Shown: positions 7,207 through 13,129 of the stretch, piece by piece | How the letters are laid out: each line of letters opens with the position of its first letter | Numbering within the stretch: position 1 is the first letter of the stretch | Assembly: GCA_003222235.1 (NCBI GenBank) | Contig: QHVD01000218.1 | Coordinates: forward strand, 1 to 13,129 | Length of the DNA stretch: 13,129 bases | Source of the DNA: Gemmatimonadota bacterium | GTDB lineage: Bacteria; Gemmatimonadota; Gemmatimonadetes; Gemmatimonadales; GWC2-71-9 | Reading direction: 5' to 3' | Translations under genes and position numbers: made by a program | The notes under the pieces: model-generated | What the model saw: only the letters and a program-made list of their open reading frames with translations | Told to the model about the DNA's origin: nothing | Database searches by the model: none

Positions 7207-8516
7207 AACGCCGCCGGTTTTTGAAGACCGCCTCAGCCACCGGGCTGGGACTGGTGACGGCGCGCGCGCCGCTCCTCGCGTTCAGCGGCTCGCCGAGCGA
7301 CAGGGTCGTCGTCGCCATCATGGGTCTGAACGGCCGCGGGACCGTGCTCGGGCGGACGTTCGCGCGGACGCCCGGCGCCGAGGTGGCGTACGTCTGCGAC
7401 GTGGACGCGCAGGTGCTGGCGAAGGGCGTCGCCAAAGTGGCCGAGGTACAGCCGAAGGCCCCGGAGGGGCTGGGCGACTTCCGGCGGGCGCTCGAGAGCA
7501 AGAGCGTCGACGCGCTGGTGATCGCCGCGCCCGACCACTGGCATGCGCCGGCCGCGATCCTCGCCCTCCAGGCGGGGAAGCACGTCTATCTGGAGAAGCC
7601 GTGCGGGCACAATCCTCACGAAGGCGAGCTGCTCCTCGAGGCCCAGCGCAAGTACCGCCGCCTGATACAGATGGGGACCCAGCGGCGCTCGAGCCCCCTC
7701 GCCATCGAGGGGATGCAGGCCATCCAGGAAGGCGTGATCGGGCGCCCGTATTTCGCGCGAGCTTGGTATGCCAACACTCGGGCCTCTATCGGGCGCGGCA
7801 AAGAGGCGCCGGTTCCGGCCGAGCTCGACTACGAGCTGTGGCAGGGCCCCGCGCCGCGCGCTCCGTACCGCGACAACCTCATCCACTACAACTGGCACTG
7901 GTTCCGGCGCTGGGGGACGGGCGAGATCTGCAACAACGGGACGCACGAGATCGACGTCGCCCGCTGGGCGCTGGGCGTGGACTACCCCACCCGCGTCACC
8001 TCGGCCGGCGGCCGCTACCACTTCGACGACGACTGGGAGTTCACGGACACTCAGGAGGCCGGATTCGAGTTCGAGGGGCAGAAGACGATCGTGTGGCAGG
8101 GATTCTCCTGCAACGGCTTCCCGACCCAGAACCGCTCGCGCGGCACGAGCGTCCAGGGCACCGCGGGCAGCATGGTCCTGGATCAGGACGGCTACACGGT
8201 ATACGATCTCCAGAACAAGGTCGTCAAACAGGCGGTGACCCAGGCGAGCAGCGACCCGCTTGCCACGAGCGGCGACGACCGGCTCACGGCGCTGCACGTC
8301 GCGAACTTCGTCGCCGCGATCCGCACCGGGACCGCGCTCCACCAGCCCATCGAGGAGGGTGTGAAGAGCGTGCTGCTGTGCCACCTCGGCAACATCGCGC
8401 AGTGGACGGGCTATGCGCTGCGCATCGATCCACGCTCGGGCCGGATCCTGGGCGACGAGGAGGCGATGGCCTACTGGCAGCGGGAGTACGCCCCGGGTTG
8501 GGCGCCGGTCGTCTAG
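7203..8516 (+). CDS. Tat-exported Gfo/Idh/MocA-family oxidoreductase (copy 2)
   Basis: The ATG at 7203 overlaps the previous stop (ATGA); the product has 437 residues. A clear Tat signal starts the protein (KRRRFLKTASATGLGLV). The nucleotide loop is intact (IMGLNGRG, about residues 38-45). APDHWHA and LEKPCG (Lys132) follow, then YELWQGPAPRAPYRDN, YNWHWFRRWGTGEICNNGTHEIDVARWALG, and a C-terminal stretch that includes HVANFVAAIRTG. These features mark the widespread secreted subfamily found beside DUF1080 proteins. It is clearly diverged from copy 1, so the two are not a recent duplication. Expected role: NAD-dependent oxidation or reduction of a sugar ring hydroxyl, plausibly at C3. The partner hydrolase immediately upstream supports this. 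Confidence 0.92.
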   Translation: MKRRRFLKTASATGLGLVTARAPLLAFSGSPSDRVVVAIMGLNGRGTVLGRTFARTPGAEVAYVCDVDAQVLAKGVAKVAEVQPKAPEGLGDFRRALESKSVDALVIAAPDHWHAPAAILALQAGKHVYLEKPCGHNPHEGELLLEAQRKYRRLIQMGTQRRSSPLAIEGMQAIQEGVIGRPYFARAWYANTRASIGRGKEAPVPAELDYELWQGPAPRAPYRDNLIHYNWHWFRRWGTGEICNNGTHEIDVARWALGVDYPTRVTSAGGRYHFDDDWEFTDTQEAGFEFEGQKTIVWQGFSCNGFPTQNRSRGTSVQGTAGSMVLDQDGYTVYDLQNKVVKQAVTQASSDPLATSGDDRLTALHVANFVAAIRTGTALHQPIEEGVKSVLLCHLGNIAQWTGYALRIDPRSGRILGDEEAMAYWQREYAPGWAPVV

Positions 8517-9931
8517 TGGCGGACGCGCTCGTCCTTCACGAAGACCGCTGCTTCGATCCCGATCCCGCGACCCGGCGCGCGGCGCGCTCGCTGTACGAGG
8601 AGACCCGGCACCTCCCCATCGTGGCTCCGCACGGGCACGTCGATCCGCGGGTCCTCGCCGAGAACGCGCCCTTTGCCGAGCCCGCGGCGCTGATCGTTCA
8701 GCCCGACCACTACATCTTGCGGATGCTGTACGCCCGGGGAGTTCCCCTCGAGGCGCTCGGCATCCCGCGGCGGGACGGCCAACCCGTCGAGTCGGATCCG
8801 CGGAAAGTCTGGCAGCTCTTCGCCGAGCACTACTTCCTGTTCCGCGGCACGCCCACGGGCGCCTGGCTCGAGCACGAGCTCCACGAGGTGTTCGGGATCC
8901 GGCGCCGGCTGACGGAGGAGACGGCCGGGCCCATCTACGATGAGATCGTCGAAAAGCTCGGCTCACCCGAGTTCCGGCCGCGCGCGCTGTTCGAGCGGTT
9001 CAACATCGAGGTGCTCGCCACCACCGACAAGGCGAGCGATACGCTCGACTGGCACCGCGCGATCCGGGATTCGGGGTGGAGAGGGAAGGTCATCCCGTGC
9101 TTCCGTCCCGATGCCGTCTTCAAGATTGCGGCGCCCGGCTGGCCGGCCGAGCTCGACGCACTCGGCCGGGAGCACGGCGCGCCGCTCGTGGACTACGCCG
9201 AGTTCGTTCGCGCCCTTGAGGATCGCCGCACGTTCTTCAAGCGTCTGGGTGCCACCGCCACCGATCACGCCGTGCTCGAGCCGTACACGACGTGGCTCTC
9301 CCCGGACGACGCCGAGGTGCTGTTTCAGCAGGCGCGCCAGGGGGAGTCGAGTCGCGCCGACGAGCGGCGCTTCGAGGCGCACCTCCTGATGGAGATGGCG
9401 CGGATGTCCCTCGAAGACGGGCTCGTGATGCAGATCCACCCGGGGGCGTTCAGGGATCACAATCGGTCGTTCTCCGAGCAGTTCGGCCCCGACCGTGGGG
9501 GAGACATCCCCGTCGCGACGGAGTTCACGCGCAACCTGCGCCCGTTGCTCAACGCGTACGGCAACGACCCGAGATTGACGCTCGTGCTGTTCACGTTGGA
9601 CGAGTCGACGTACAGCCGCGAGCTGGCCCCGCTCGCGGGCCACTATCCGGCGGTGCGGCTCGGACCGCCGTGGTGGTTCCACGATTCCATGCTCGGCATG
9701 ATGCGGTTCCGCGAGCGCACCACCGAGACGGCGGGGATCTACAAGACCGCGGGCTTCAACGACGACACTCGGGCGTTCTGCTCCATCCCGGCTCGCCACG
9801 ATCTGGCGCGCCGCATGGACGCGAATTTTTTCGGGGACCTGGTCGCGCGGCACGTCATCGAGATGGATGACGCCCGCCGCATGGCGCGGGCGCTCGCGTA
9901 CGATCTGGCGAAGGAGACGTACAAGCTGTAA
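8516..9931 (+). CDS. uxaC: Uronate isomerase (glucuronate/galacturonate isomerase)
   Basis: The GTG at 8516 shares one base with the preceding TAG (TAGTG) and gives 471 residues, the usual UxaC length. Metal-site histidines appear in APHGHVDP (His39, His41), as in one UxaC subgroup where the E. coli-type sequence differs. Other family marks are PDHYILRMLYARGV, FNIEVLATTDKASD, MQIHPGAFRDHN, PPWWFHDS (residues 384-391) and GFNDDTRAFCSIPARHD near the C-terminus. The enzyme interconverts glucuronate with fructuronate and galacturonate with tagaturonate in the cytoplasm. It is the last gene of the operon, and with uxaA it gives two steps of hexuronate breakdown. The reductase that should act between them is not in the window. 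Confidence 0.94.
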   Translation: MADALVLHEDRCFDPDPATRRAARSLYEETRHLPIVAPHGHVDPRVLAENAPFAEPAALIVQPDHYILRMLYARGVPLEALGIPRRDGQPVESDPRKVWQLFAEHYFLFRGTPTGAWLEHELHEVFGIRRRLTEETAGPIYDEIVEKLGSPEFRPRALFERFNIEVLATTDKASDTLDWHRAIRDSGWRGKVIPCFRPDAVFKIAAPGWPAELDALGREHGAPLVDYAEFVRALEDRRTFFKRLGATATDHAVLEPYTTWLSPDDAEVLFQQARQGESSRADERRFEAHLLMEMARMSLEDGLVMQIHPGAFRDHNRSFSEQFGPDRGGDIPVATEFTRNLRPLLNAYGNDPRLTLVLFTLDESTYSRELAPLAGHYPAVRLGPPWWFHDSMLGMMRFRERTTETAGIYKTAGFNDDTRAFCSIPARHDLARRMDANFFGDLVARHVIEMDDARRMARALAYDLAKETYKL

Positions 9932-9972
9932 CTCGCGGCACGGCCACTCGGTGCCCGTGGTGGTACGGTGTG

Positions 9973-9996
9973 CCCCGGGGCGGTGCCCCGGGGTTT
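9973..9996 (+). terminator. Rho-independent-like terminator after uxaC
   Basis: A perfect 9-bp stem (CCCCGGGGC 9973-9981 with GCCCCGGGG 9985-9993) closes on a GGT loop and is followed by TTT. It lies 42 bases after the uxaC stop, where the operon should end. The T tract is short, so termination strength is uncertain. Confidence 0.6.
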
Positions 9997-10079
9997 AGGG
10001 TGAGTAAGGCCGGTAGCGGGTCCTCGCACACGGGCGGGCGCGCGGAGTGACACCGCATGGACGCGCCGGGTGGGTTGTC

Positions 10080-10186
10080 CGCGGCTCAAGCCGCGACTCG
10101 GCTTCTCCCCGCTGAAGCGGGGCATCGCGCTGCAACCGGCCAGGCCGGTTTACCGGCCCGAGGCCGAGCCGCGAGTTTACTCGCGG
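10080..10186. repeat. Array of short hairpins with four-base loops (REP-like)
   Basis: Successive stems are: 10080-10085 with 10090-10095 (loop TCAA); 10107-10112 with 10117-10122 (loop TGAA); 10134-10140 with 10144-10150, competing with 10144-10148 and 10153-10157 (loop TTTA); and 10169-10175 with 10180-10186 (loop TTTA). CTCGGC (10097-10102) can also pair with GCCGAG (10163-10168), enclosing the middle hairpins. Loops of T-N-A-A or TTTA recur while stems differ, so this is a structural rather than a sequence repeat. It may be a REP-like mosaic, a structured leader of the next gene, or an untranslated RNA; the sequence does not decide. Confidence 0.7.
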
Positions 10187-10265
10187 GTGAGAGGCAAGGC
10201 CCACCCTGGCGCACCGCCGGGCCGGGCCGTACTATCAAAATCCCGGCGCACACGGTGCATGGCAG

Positions 10266-10700
10266 ATGGACATCGTCCGCGATATCCTCGCCCGGAAGGG
10301 CAGCGAGATCGTTTCCGTCGCCCCCACGGACACGGTTCTCAAAGCGGCCCGCCTGATGAACGACCGCGGGATCGGCAGCGTCCTCGTCCTCGAGGGCGGG
10401 AAGCTCGCCGGGATCTTCACCGAGCGGGACGTGCTGCGTCGCGTCGTCGCCGAGCAACGCGATCCCTCCACCGCCCTCGTTCGCGACGTCATGACGACCT
10501 CCCTCATCACCTGCCAGCCGGAAACGCCCATAGAGGAATGCGCCGCGGTGATGACCGGTCGGCGCATCCGGCACCTGCCGGTGCTGGGGCCGGATGGACT
10601 GTGCGGCGTGGTCACGAGCGGCGACGTGCTGGCCTACCAGCTGGCCGACCGCGAGGCCACGATTAAGTATTTGAACAGTTACATCTACGACGTGCGGTAG
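10266..10700 (+). CDS. Two-CBS-domain protein
   Basis: The 144-residue protein consists almost entirely of a CBS pair: CBS1 at about residues 10-62, ending GIFTERDVLRR (Thr52-Asp55), and CBS2 at about 75-128, ending GVVTSGDVLAY (Ser118-Asp120). Such stand-alone pairs bind adenine nucleotides or related ligands and act as sensors or modulators of other proteins. No catalytic or DNA-binding domain is attached. It has no visible signal peptide or membrane segment, so it should be cytoplasmic. The upstream Shine-Dalgarno is weak, and a hairpin array lies 80 bases before the start. It is separated from uxaC by a terminator-like hairpin, so it is probably expressed independently of the sugar operon. 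Partner unknown. Confidence 0.9.
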   Translation: MDIVRDILARKGSEIVSVAPTDTVLKAARLMNDRGIGSVLVLEGGKLAGIFTERDVLRRVVAEQRDPSTALVRDVMTTSLITCQPETPIEECAAVMTGRRIRHLPVLGPDGLCGVVTSGDVLAYQLADREATIKYLNSYIYDVR

Positions 10701-10724
10701 GCGGCGCGGTCGCGAGGGCTCGCA

Positions 10725-10754
10725 TTGACCTGCGCGGGGCCCCTGCGCTAAGTT
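10725..10754 (+). promoter_or_regulatory. Candidate promoter for the zinc-ribbon gene and argS
   Basis: TTGACC (10725-10730) and TAAGTT (10749-10754) are 18 bases apart; CTAAGT with 17 is the other reading. The -10 ends eight bases before the ATG at 10763, and no Shine-Dalgarno lies between. That geometry would give a leaderless or near-leaderless mRNA. Motif-based inference only. Confidence 0.5.
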
Positions 10755-10762
10755 GTTGTTCG

Positions 10763-11074
10763 ATGCCGACCTACGAATATAAGTGCCCGGCCGGGCACGT
10801 GTTTGAGAAGTTCTTCTCCACGATGAACGACGACCGCTGGCAGAAATGCCCCAACTGCGGGCAGCGGGCCGAGCGGCTGATCTCCGGCGGGGCGGCCCTG
10901 GTCTTCCGGGGCTCCGGCTTCTACGCCACCGACTACAAGCGGGGGGGGGAGGAGAAGAAGGAAAGCGAGAAAAAGGAAAGGAAGAAGAAGGAAAGCGAGA
11001 AAAAGGAGCCGCAACAAGGCGAGTCCAAGCCCTCCGACAGCCCGAAGAAGCACACAGACTCTGGCGACAAGTGA
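10763..11074 (+). CDS. FmdB-family zinc-ribbon protein with Lys/Glu-rich tail
   Basis: This 103-residue protein opens with MPTYEYKCPAGHVFEKF, typical of the FmdB/putative regulatory zinc ribbon family. Probable zinc ligands are Cys8, His12, Cys29 and Cys32; the second usual Cys is replaced by the GH pair. The core ends with the family signature LVFRGSGFYATDYK (about residues 46-59). From about residue 61 the protein is a highly charged Lys/Glu tail containing a 25-bp direct repeat at a 30-bp period (10953-10977 and 10983-11007). The coding strand is almost pure purine there. A run of nine G's (10941-10949) sits at the boundary between ribbon and tail. The function of the family is poorly defined. 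Its stop overlaps the argS start (GTGA), so the two are co-translated. Confidence 0.9.
   Translation: MPTYEYKCPAGHVFEKFFSTMNDDRWQKCPNCGQRAERLISGGAALVFRGSGFYATDYKRGGEEKKESEKKERKKKESEKKEPQQGESKPSDSPKKHTDSGDK
10941..11008 (+). repeat. G9 run plus homopurine tract with 30-bp-period repeat
   Basis: Nine G's are followed by a stretch of about 60 bases that is purine except for two C's (10966 and 10996). It includes a 25-bp repeat (10953-10977 = 10983-11007). It encodes the charged tail of the zinc-ribbon protein. Confidence 0.9.
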
Positions 11075-12717
11075 AGGCGCACGACACCATCCGCGCGGCG
11101 CTCGTGCAGGCTGCGGCGCGGCTGGGCGTGTCGGTGACCGCGTCCGCGGTCGAGCTGGAGCGGCCGCGCGATCCGGCTCACGGGGATGTGGCGACGAACC
11201 TCGCGCTCGCGCTGGCCAAATCACTGAAGCAGCCGCCCCGCGCCGTAGCCGAGCGCCTCGTCGCGGCGCTGGAGCTGCCGCCGGGCCCGGTGCGCAAGGT
11301 TGAGATCGCGGGCCCCGGGTTCATCAACTTTTTCCTCGCCGAAGCCCAGCTTGCCTCGGTGCTCGAGGCGATTCTCGCCGCCGGAGAGCGCTACGGCCGG
11401 AGCGATCCGGGCAATGGCGTCCGGGTGAACGTCGAGTTCGTCTCCGCCAACCCCACCGGGCCCCTGCACGTGGGCCATGGCCGCGGCGCGGCCCTCGGCG
11501 ACGCGATCGCCGCGCTGCTCGAGGGGACCGGGCACGCCGTGGTCCGGGAGTTCTATGTCAACGATGCGGGCACCCAGATCGACAAGCTCGCGCGCTCGCT
11601 GTGGGCCCGCGTGCAACAGCGCGTCGGGCGCGACGTTCAGGTTCCCGAGGGCGGCTATCACGGCGACTACCTCATCGAGCTCGCGGAGGGAATCCTGGCC
11701 CGCGAAGGCCGCGCCTTCGCCGACCTCCCGCAGGAAGAGGGGATCGGCCGCTGTCGCTCGATCGGCGTGCTGTCGCAGCGCGCCGAGCAGGACGAAGACC
11801 TGCGGGAGTTCGGCGTCAAGTTCGACGTGATCTACTTCGAATCGGAGCTGTATCGCGGCCAGCTCATCGAGCGGACCCTCGCGGACCTCACCCGGCGCGG
11901 CTACACCTACGAGCAGGACGGCGCGCTGTGGCTGCGGACGACGGCGTTCGGCGACGACAAAGACAGGGTGCTGCGCAAGTCGGACGGCACGTACACGTAT
12001 CTCCTGCCGGACATCGCCTACCACCGCCACAAGCGGGAGCGGGGCTTCGCCCGGGCGATCGACGTATGGGGTGCGGACCACCACGGCTATGTGCCGCGGC
12101 TCCAGGCCGGCATGAAGGCTCTGGGCTACCCCGAGGACTTCTTCCACGCCGAGATCGTCCAATTGGTGCGGGTGATGCGGGGCGGGGAAGAGGTGCGCTT
12201 CTCCAAGCGGACCGGGGACTTCGTCATGCTGCGAGATCTGTTCGAGGAGACGGGCGTGGACGCCGCGCGCTATTTCTTCTTGATGCGCCGGGGCGATTCG
12301 CAGTTCGTGTTCGACGTGGACCTGGCGAAGAGCCAGACCGAGGAGAACCCGGTCTTCTACGTGCAGATGGCGCACGCCCGCATGAGCGGCATCTTCCGAG
12401 TCGCGGCGCGCGACCCCGCCGCGGTGCGGGCCGACGGCACGGACCTGAGCGTGCTCGATGCGCCGGAGGAAGTGGACCTGATGAAGGAGCTCGCCGAGTT
12501 CCCCCGGGTGGTGGAGGGGGCCGCGCGGACGCTCGAGCCGCACCGGATCACGGGCTACCTAGAAGGGCTGGCCCGGCTGGTGCACGCGTGGTATCACAAG
12601 TACCGGGTGCTGGGCGAGCCCGAGGAAGCCGCGCGCCTCGTCCTCGCCGCCGGGGCGCGGCAGGTGCTCGCCAACGGTCTGCGCCTGCTCGGGATCTCGG
12701 CGCCGGACCGCATGTGA
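11071..12717 (+). CDS. argS: Arginyl-tRNA synthetase
   Basis: The GTG at 11071 overlaps the zinc-ribbon stop and gives 548 residues, normal for bacterial ArgRS. The N-terminal additional domain covers about residues 1-85 (ELERPRDPAHGDVATNLALALAK, then IAGPGFINFFLA). The class I catalytic core carries the HIGH-type motif HVGH at residues 133-136 within SANPTGPLHVGHGRGAALGD. The KMSKS-type loop reads FSKRTG (377-382). The C-terminal DALR anticodon-binding domain ends LANGLRLLGISAPDRM. It charges tRNA-Arg with arginine in the cytoplasm and is essential. The next gene starts inside its stop codon. Confidence 0.97.
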   Translation: MKAHDTIRAALVQAAARLGVSVTASAVELERPRDPAHGDVATNLALALAKSLKQPPRAVAERLVAALELPPGPVRKVEIAGPGFINFFLAEAQLASVLEAILAAGERYGRSDPGNGVRVNVEFVSANPTGPLHVGHGRGAALGDAIAALLEGTGHAVVREFYVNDAGTQIDKLARSLWARVQQRVGRDVQVPEGGYHGDYLIELAEGILAREGRAFADLPQEEGIGRCRSIGVLSQRAEQDEDLREFGVKFDVIYFESELYRGQLIERTLADLTRRGYTYEQDGALWLRTTAFGDDKDRVLRKSDGTYTYLLPDIAYHRHKRERGFARAIDVWGADHHGYVPRLQAGMKALGYPEDFFHAEIVQLVRVMRGGEEVRFSKRTGDFVMLRDLFEETGVDAARYFFLMRRGDSQFVFDVDLAKSQTEENPVFYVQMAHARMSGIFRVAARDPAAVRADGTDLSVLDAPEEVDLMKELAEFPRVVEGAARTLEPHRITGYLEGLARLVHAWYHKYRVLGEPEEAARLVLAAGARQVLANGLRLLGISAPDRM

Positions 12718-13129
12718 GCGCGGGCCTGCTGGTGGTGGGCTCCATCGCCCTCGATTCCGTCGCGACGCCGTTCGGGCAGACGGCGGACGCGCCGGGAGGC
12801 TCCGCGGTGTTCTTCAGCGCCGCGGGCGCGATCCTGCATCCGGTTCAGGTGGTCGGCGTCGTCGGGACCGATTACCCGCTGGACGCCCTCAAAACCCTCG
12901 AAGCCCGGGGCGTCGATCTCTCGGGCGTGGAGCGGGCGCCCGGCGAGTCGTTCCGTTGGAAGGCGAAGTACTCCTACGACCTCTCGAGCCGCGAGACGCT
13001 CGAGACCCGGCTCGGCGTGTTCGCCGACTTTCGGCCGAAGCTCCCGTCCAGGTTCCAGGACTCGCGCTACGTGTTCCTCGGGAACATCGACCCCGAGCTG
13101 CAGCTCGGGGTGCTGGACCAGGTGAAGAG
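12714..13129 (+). CDS. PfkB-family carbohydrate/nucleoside kinase, N-terminal part, cut by window edge
   Basis: A GTG at 12714 overlaps the argS stop (GTGA), and the frame is open for 138 codons to the right edge. The N-terminus (LLVVGSIALDSV, residues 5-16) and the glycine pair in APGGSAVFFSAAGA (Gly28-Gly29) are PfkB/ribokinase features. VVGVVGTDYP and LEARGVDLSGVER continue the fold. The C-terminal ATP-binding and catalytic GAGD motif lies outside the window. Members phosphorylate sugars or nucleosides. I would not call it 2-keto-3-deoxygluconate kinase: it belongs to the argS block, not to the sugar operon, and the diagnostic half is missing. Confidence 0.85.
   Translation, partial: MSAGLLVVGSIALDSVATPFGQTADAPGGSAVFFSAAGAILHPVQVVGVVGTDYPLDALKTLEARGVDLSGVERAPGESFRWKAKYSYDLSSRETLETRLGVFADFRPKLPSRFQDSRYVFLGNIDPELQLGVLDQVK

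Larger units (their letters stand above)
9932..10265. other. 334-bp gene-free region with terminator-like hairpin and hairpin array
   Basis: No convincing gene was found here. The left third holds the strong GC hairpin entered below. The middle (about 9997-10079) shows nothing clear. The right part holds an array of small hairpins (10080-10186). A TACTAT at 10230-10235 could be a -10 for the downstream CBS gene, but no matching -35 is convincing. Open frames crossing this stretch are made of the palindromes and have no family resemblance. Confidence 0.7.

Noticed and set aside
10080..10186. CRISPR array or tRNA
   Set aside because: There are no identical repeats with unique spacers, and no tRNA cloverleaf or GTTC-type T-loop. 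The shared property is hairpin shape, not sequence.
12714..13129. 2-keto-3-deoxygluconate kinase completing the hexuronate pathway
   Set aside because: Only the N-terminal PfkB half is visible, and it is translationally coupled to argS rather than to the uxa operon.

Overview
The window is about 13 kb of dense, high-GC bacterial DNA with GTG starts in many genes and stop/start overlaps at most junctions. Codon use, the Tat-exported Gfo/Idh/MocA and DUF1080 proteins, and the mix of gene families suggest a soil or aquatic bacterium, possibly Gemmatimonadota or a neighbouring phylum. That is inference; no rRNA or other taxonomic marker is present.

Left part (1-2243, minus strand): a two-gene unit encodes a Tat-signal small subunit (gluconate 2-dehydrogenase subunit 3 / gamma type) and a GMC flavoprotein that is cut by the left edge. 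The flavoprotein carries a C-x5-C-x3-C motif like the Fe-S ligands of the FAD-dependent glucose dehydrogenase catalytic subunit, so the pair looks like a membrane-linked periplasmic sugar dehydrogenase of the glucose / glucoside-3-dehydrogenase type. A 211-bp divergent region (2244-2454) separates it from the next unit.

Centre (2455-9931, plus strand): six tightly packed genes form an apparent operon. They encode a Tat-exported Gfo/Idh/MocA oxidoreductase, a DUF6807 ('PmoA-like') protein, altronate dehydratase (uxaA), a DUF1080 / 3-keto-disaccharide hydrolase-like protein, a second Tat-exported Gfo/Idh/MocA oxidoreductase, and uronate isomerase (uxaC). A GC-rich hairpin followed by T's closes the unit at about 9973-9996. 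Read with the divergent dehydrogenase, the locus looks like an extracytoplasmic route in which glycosides are oxidised at C3 and the 3-keto sugar is released. It is coupled to cytoplasmic hexuronate catabolism, so the natural substrate may be a uronic-acid glycoside. No transporter, regulator or tagaturonate reductase lies inside the window.

Right part (9932-13129, plus strand): a 334-bp gene-free stretch holds the terminator-like hairpin and an array of small hairpins. It is followed by a two-CBS-domain protein, an FmdB-type zinc-ribbon protein with a Lys/Glu-rich tail, arginyl-tRNA synthetase (argS), and the start of a PfkB-family kinase cut by the right edge. This is an unrelated, largely housekeeping block.

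Small-scale oddities: a 19-bp perfect inverted repeat embedded in frame in the inter-domain linker of uxaA, an exact 33-bp tandem duplication in the DUF6807 gene, the hairpin array, and a G9 run in the zinc-ribbon gene where a one-base slip would fuse it to argS.
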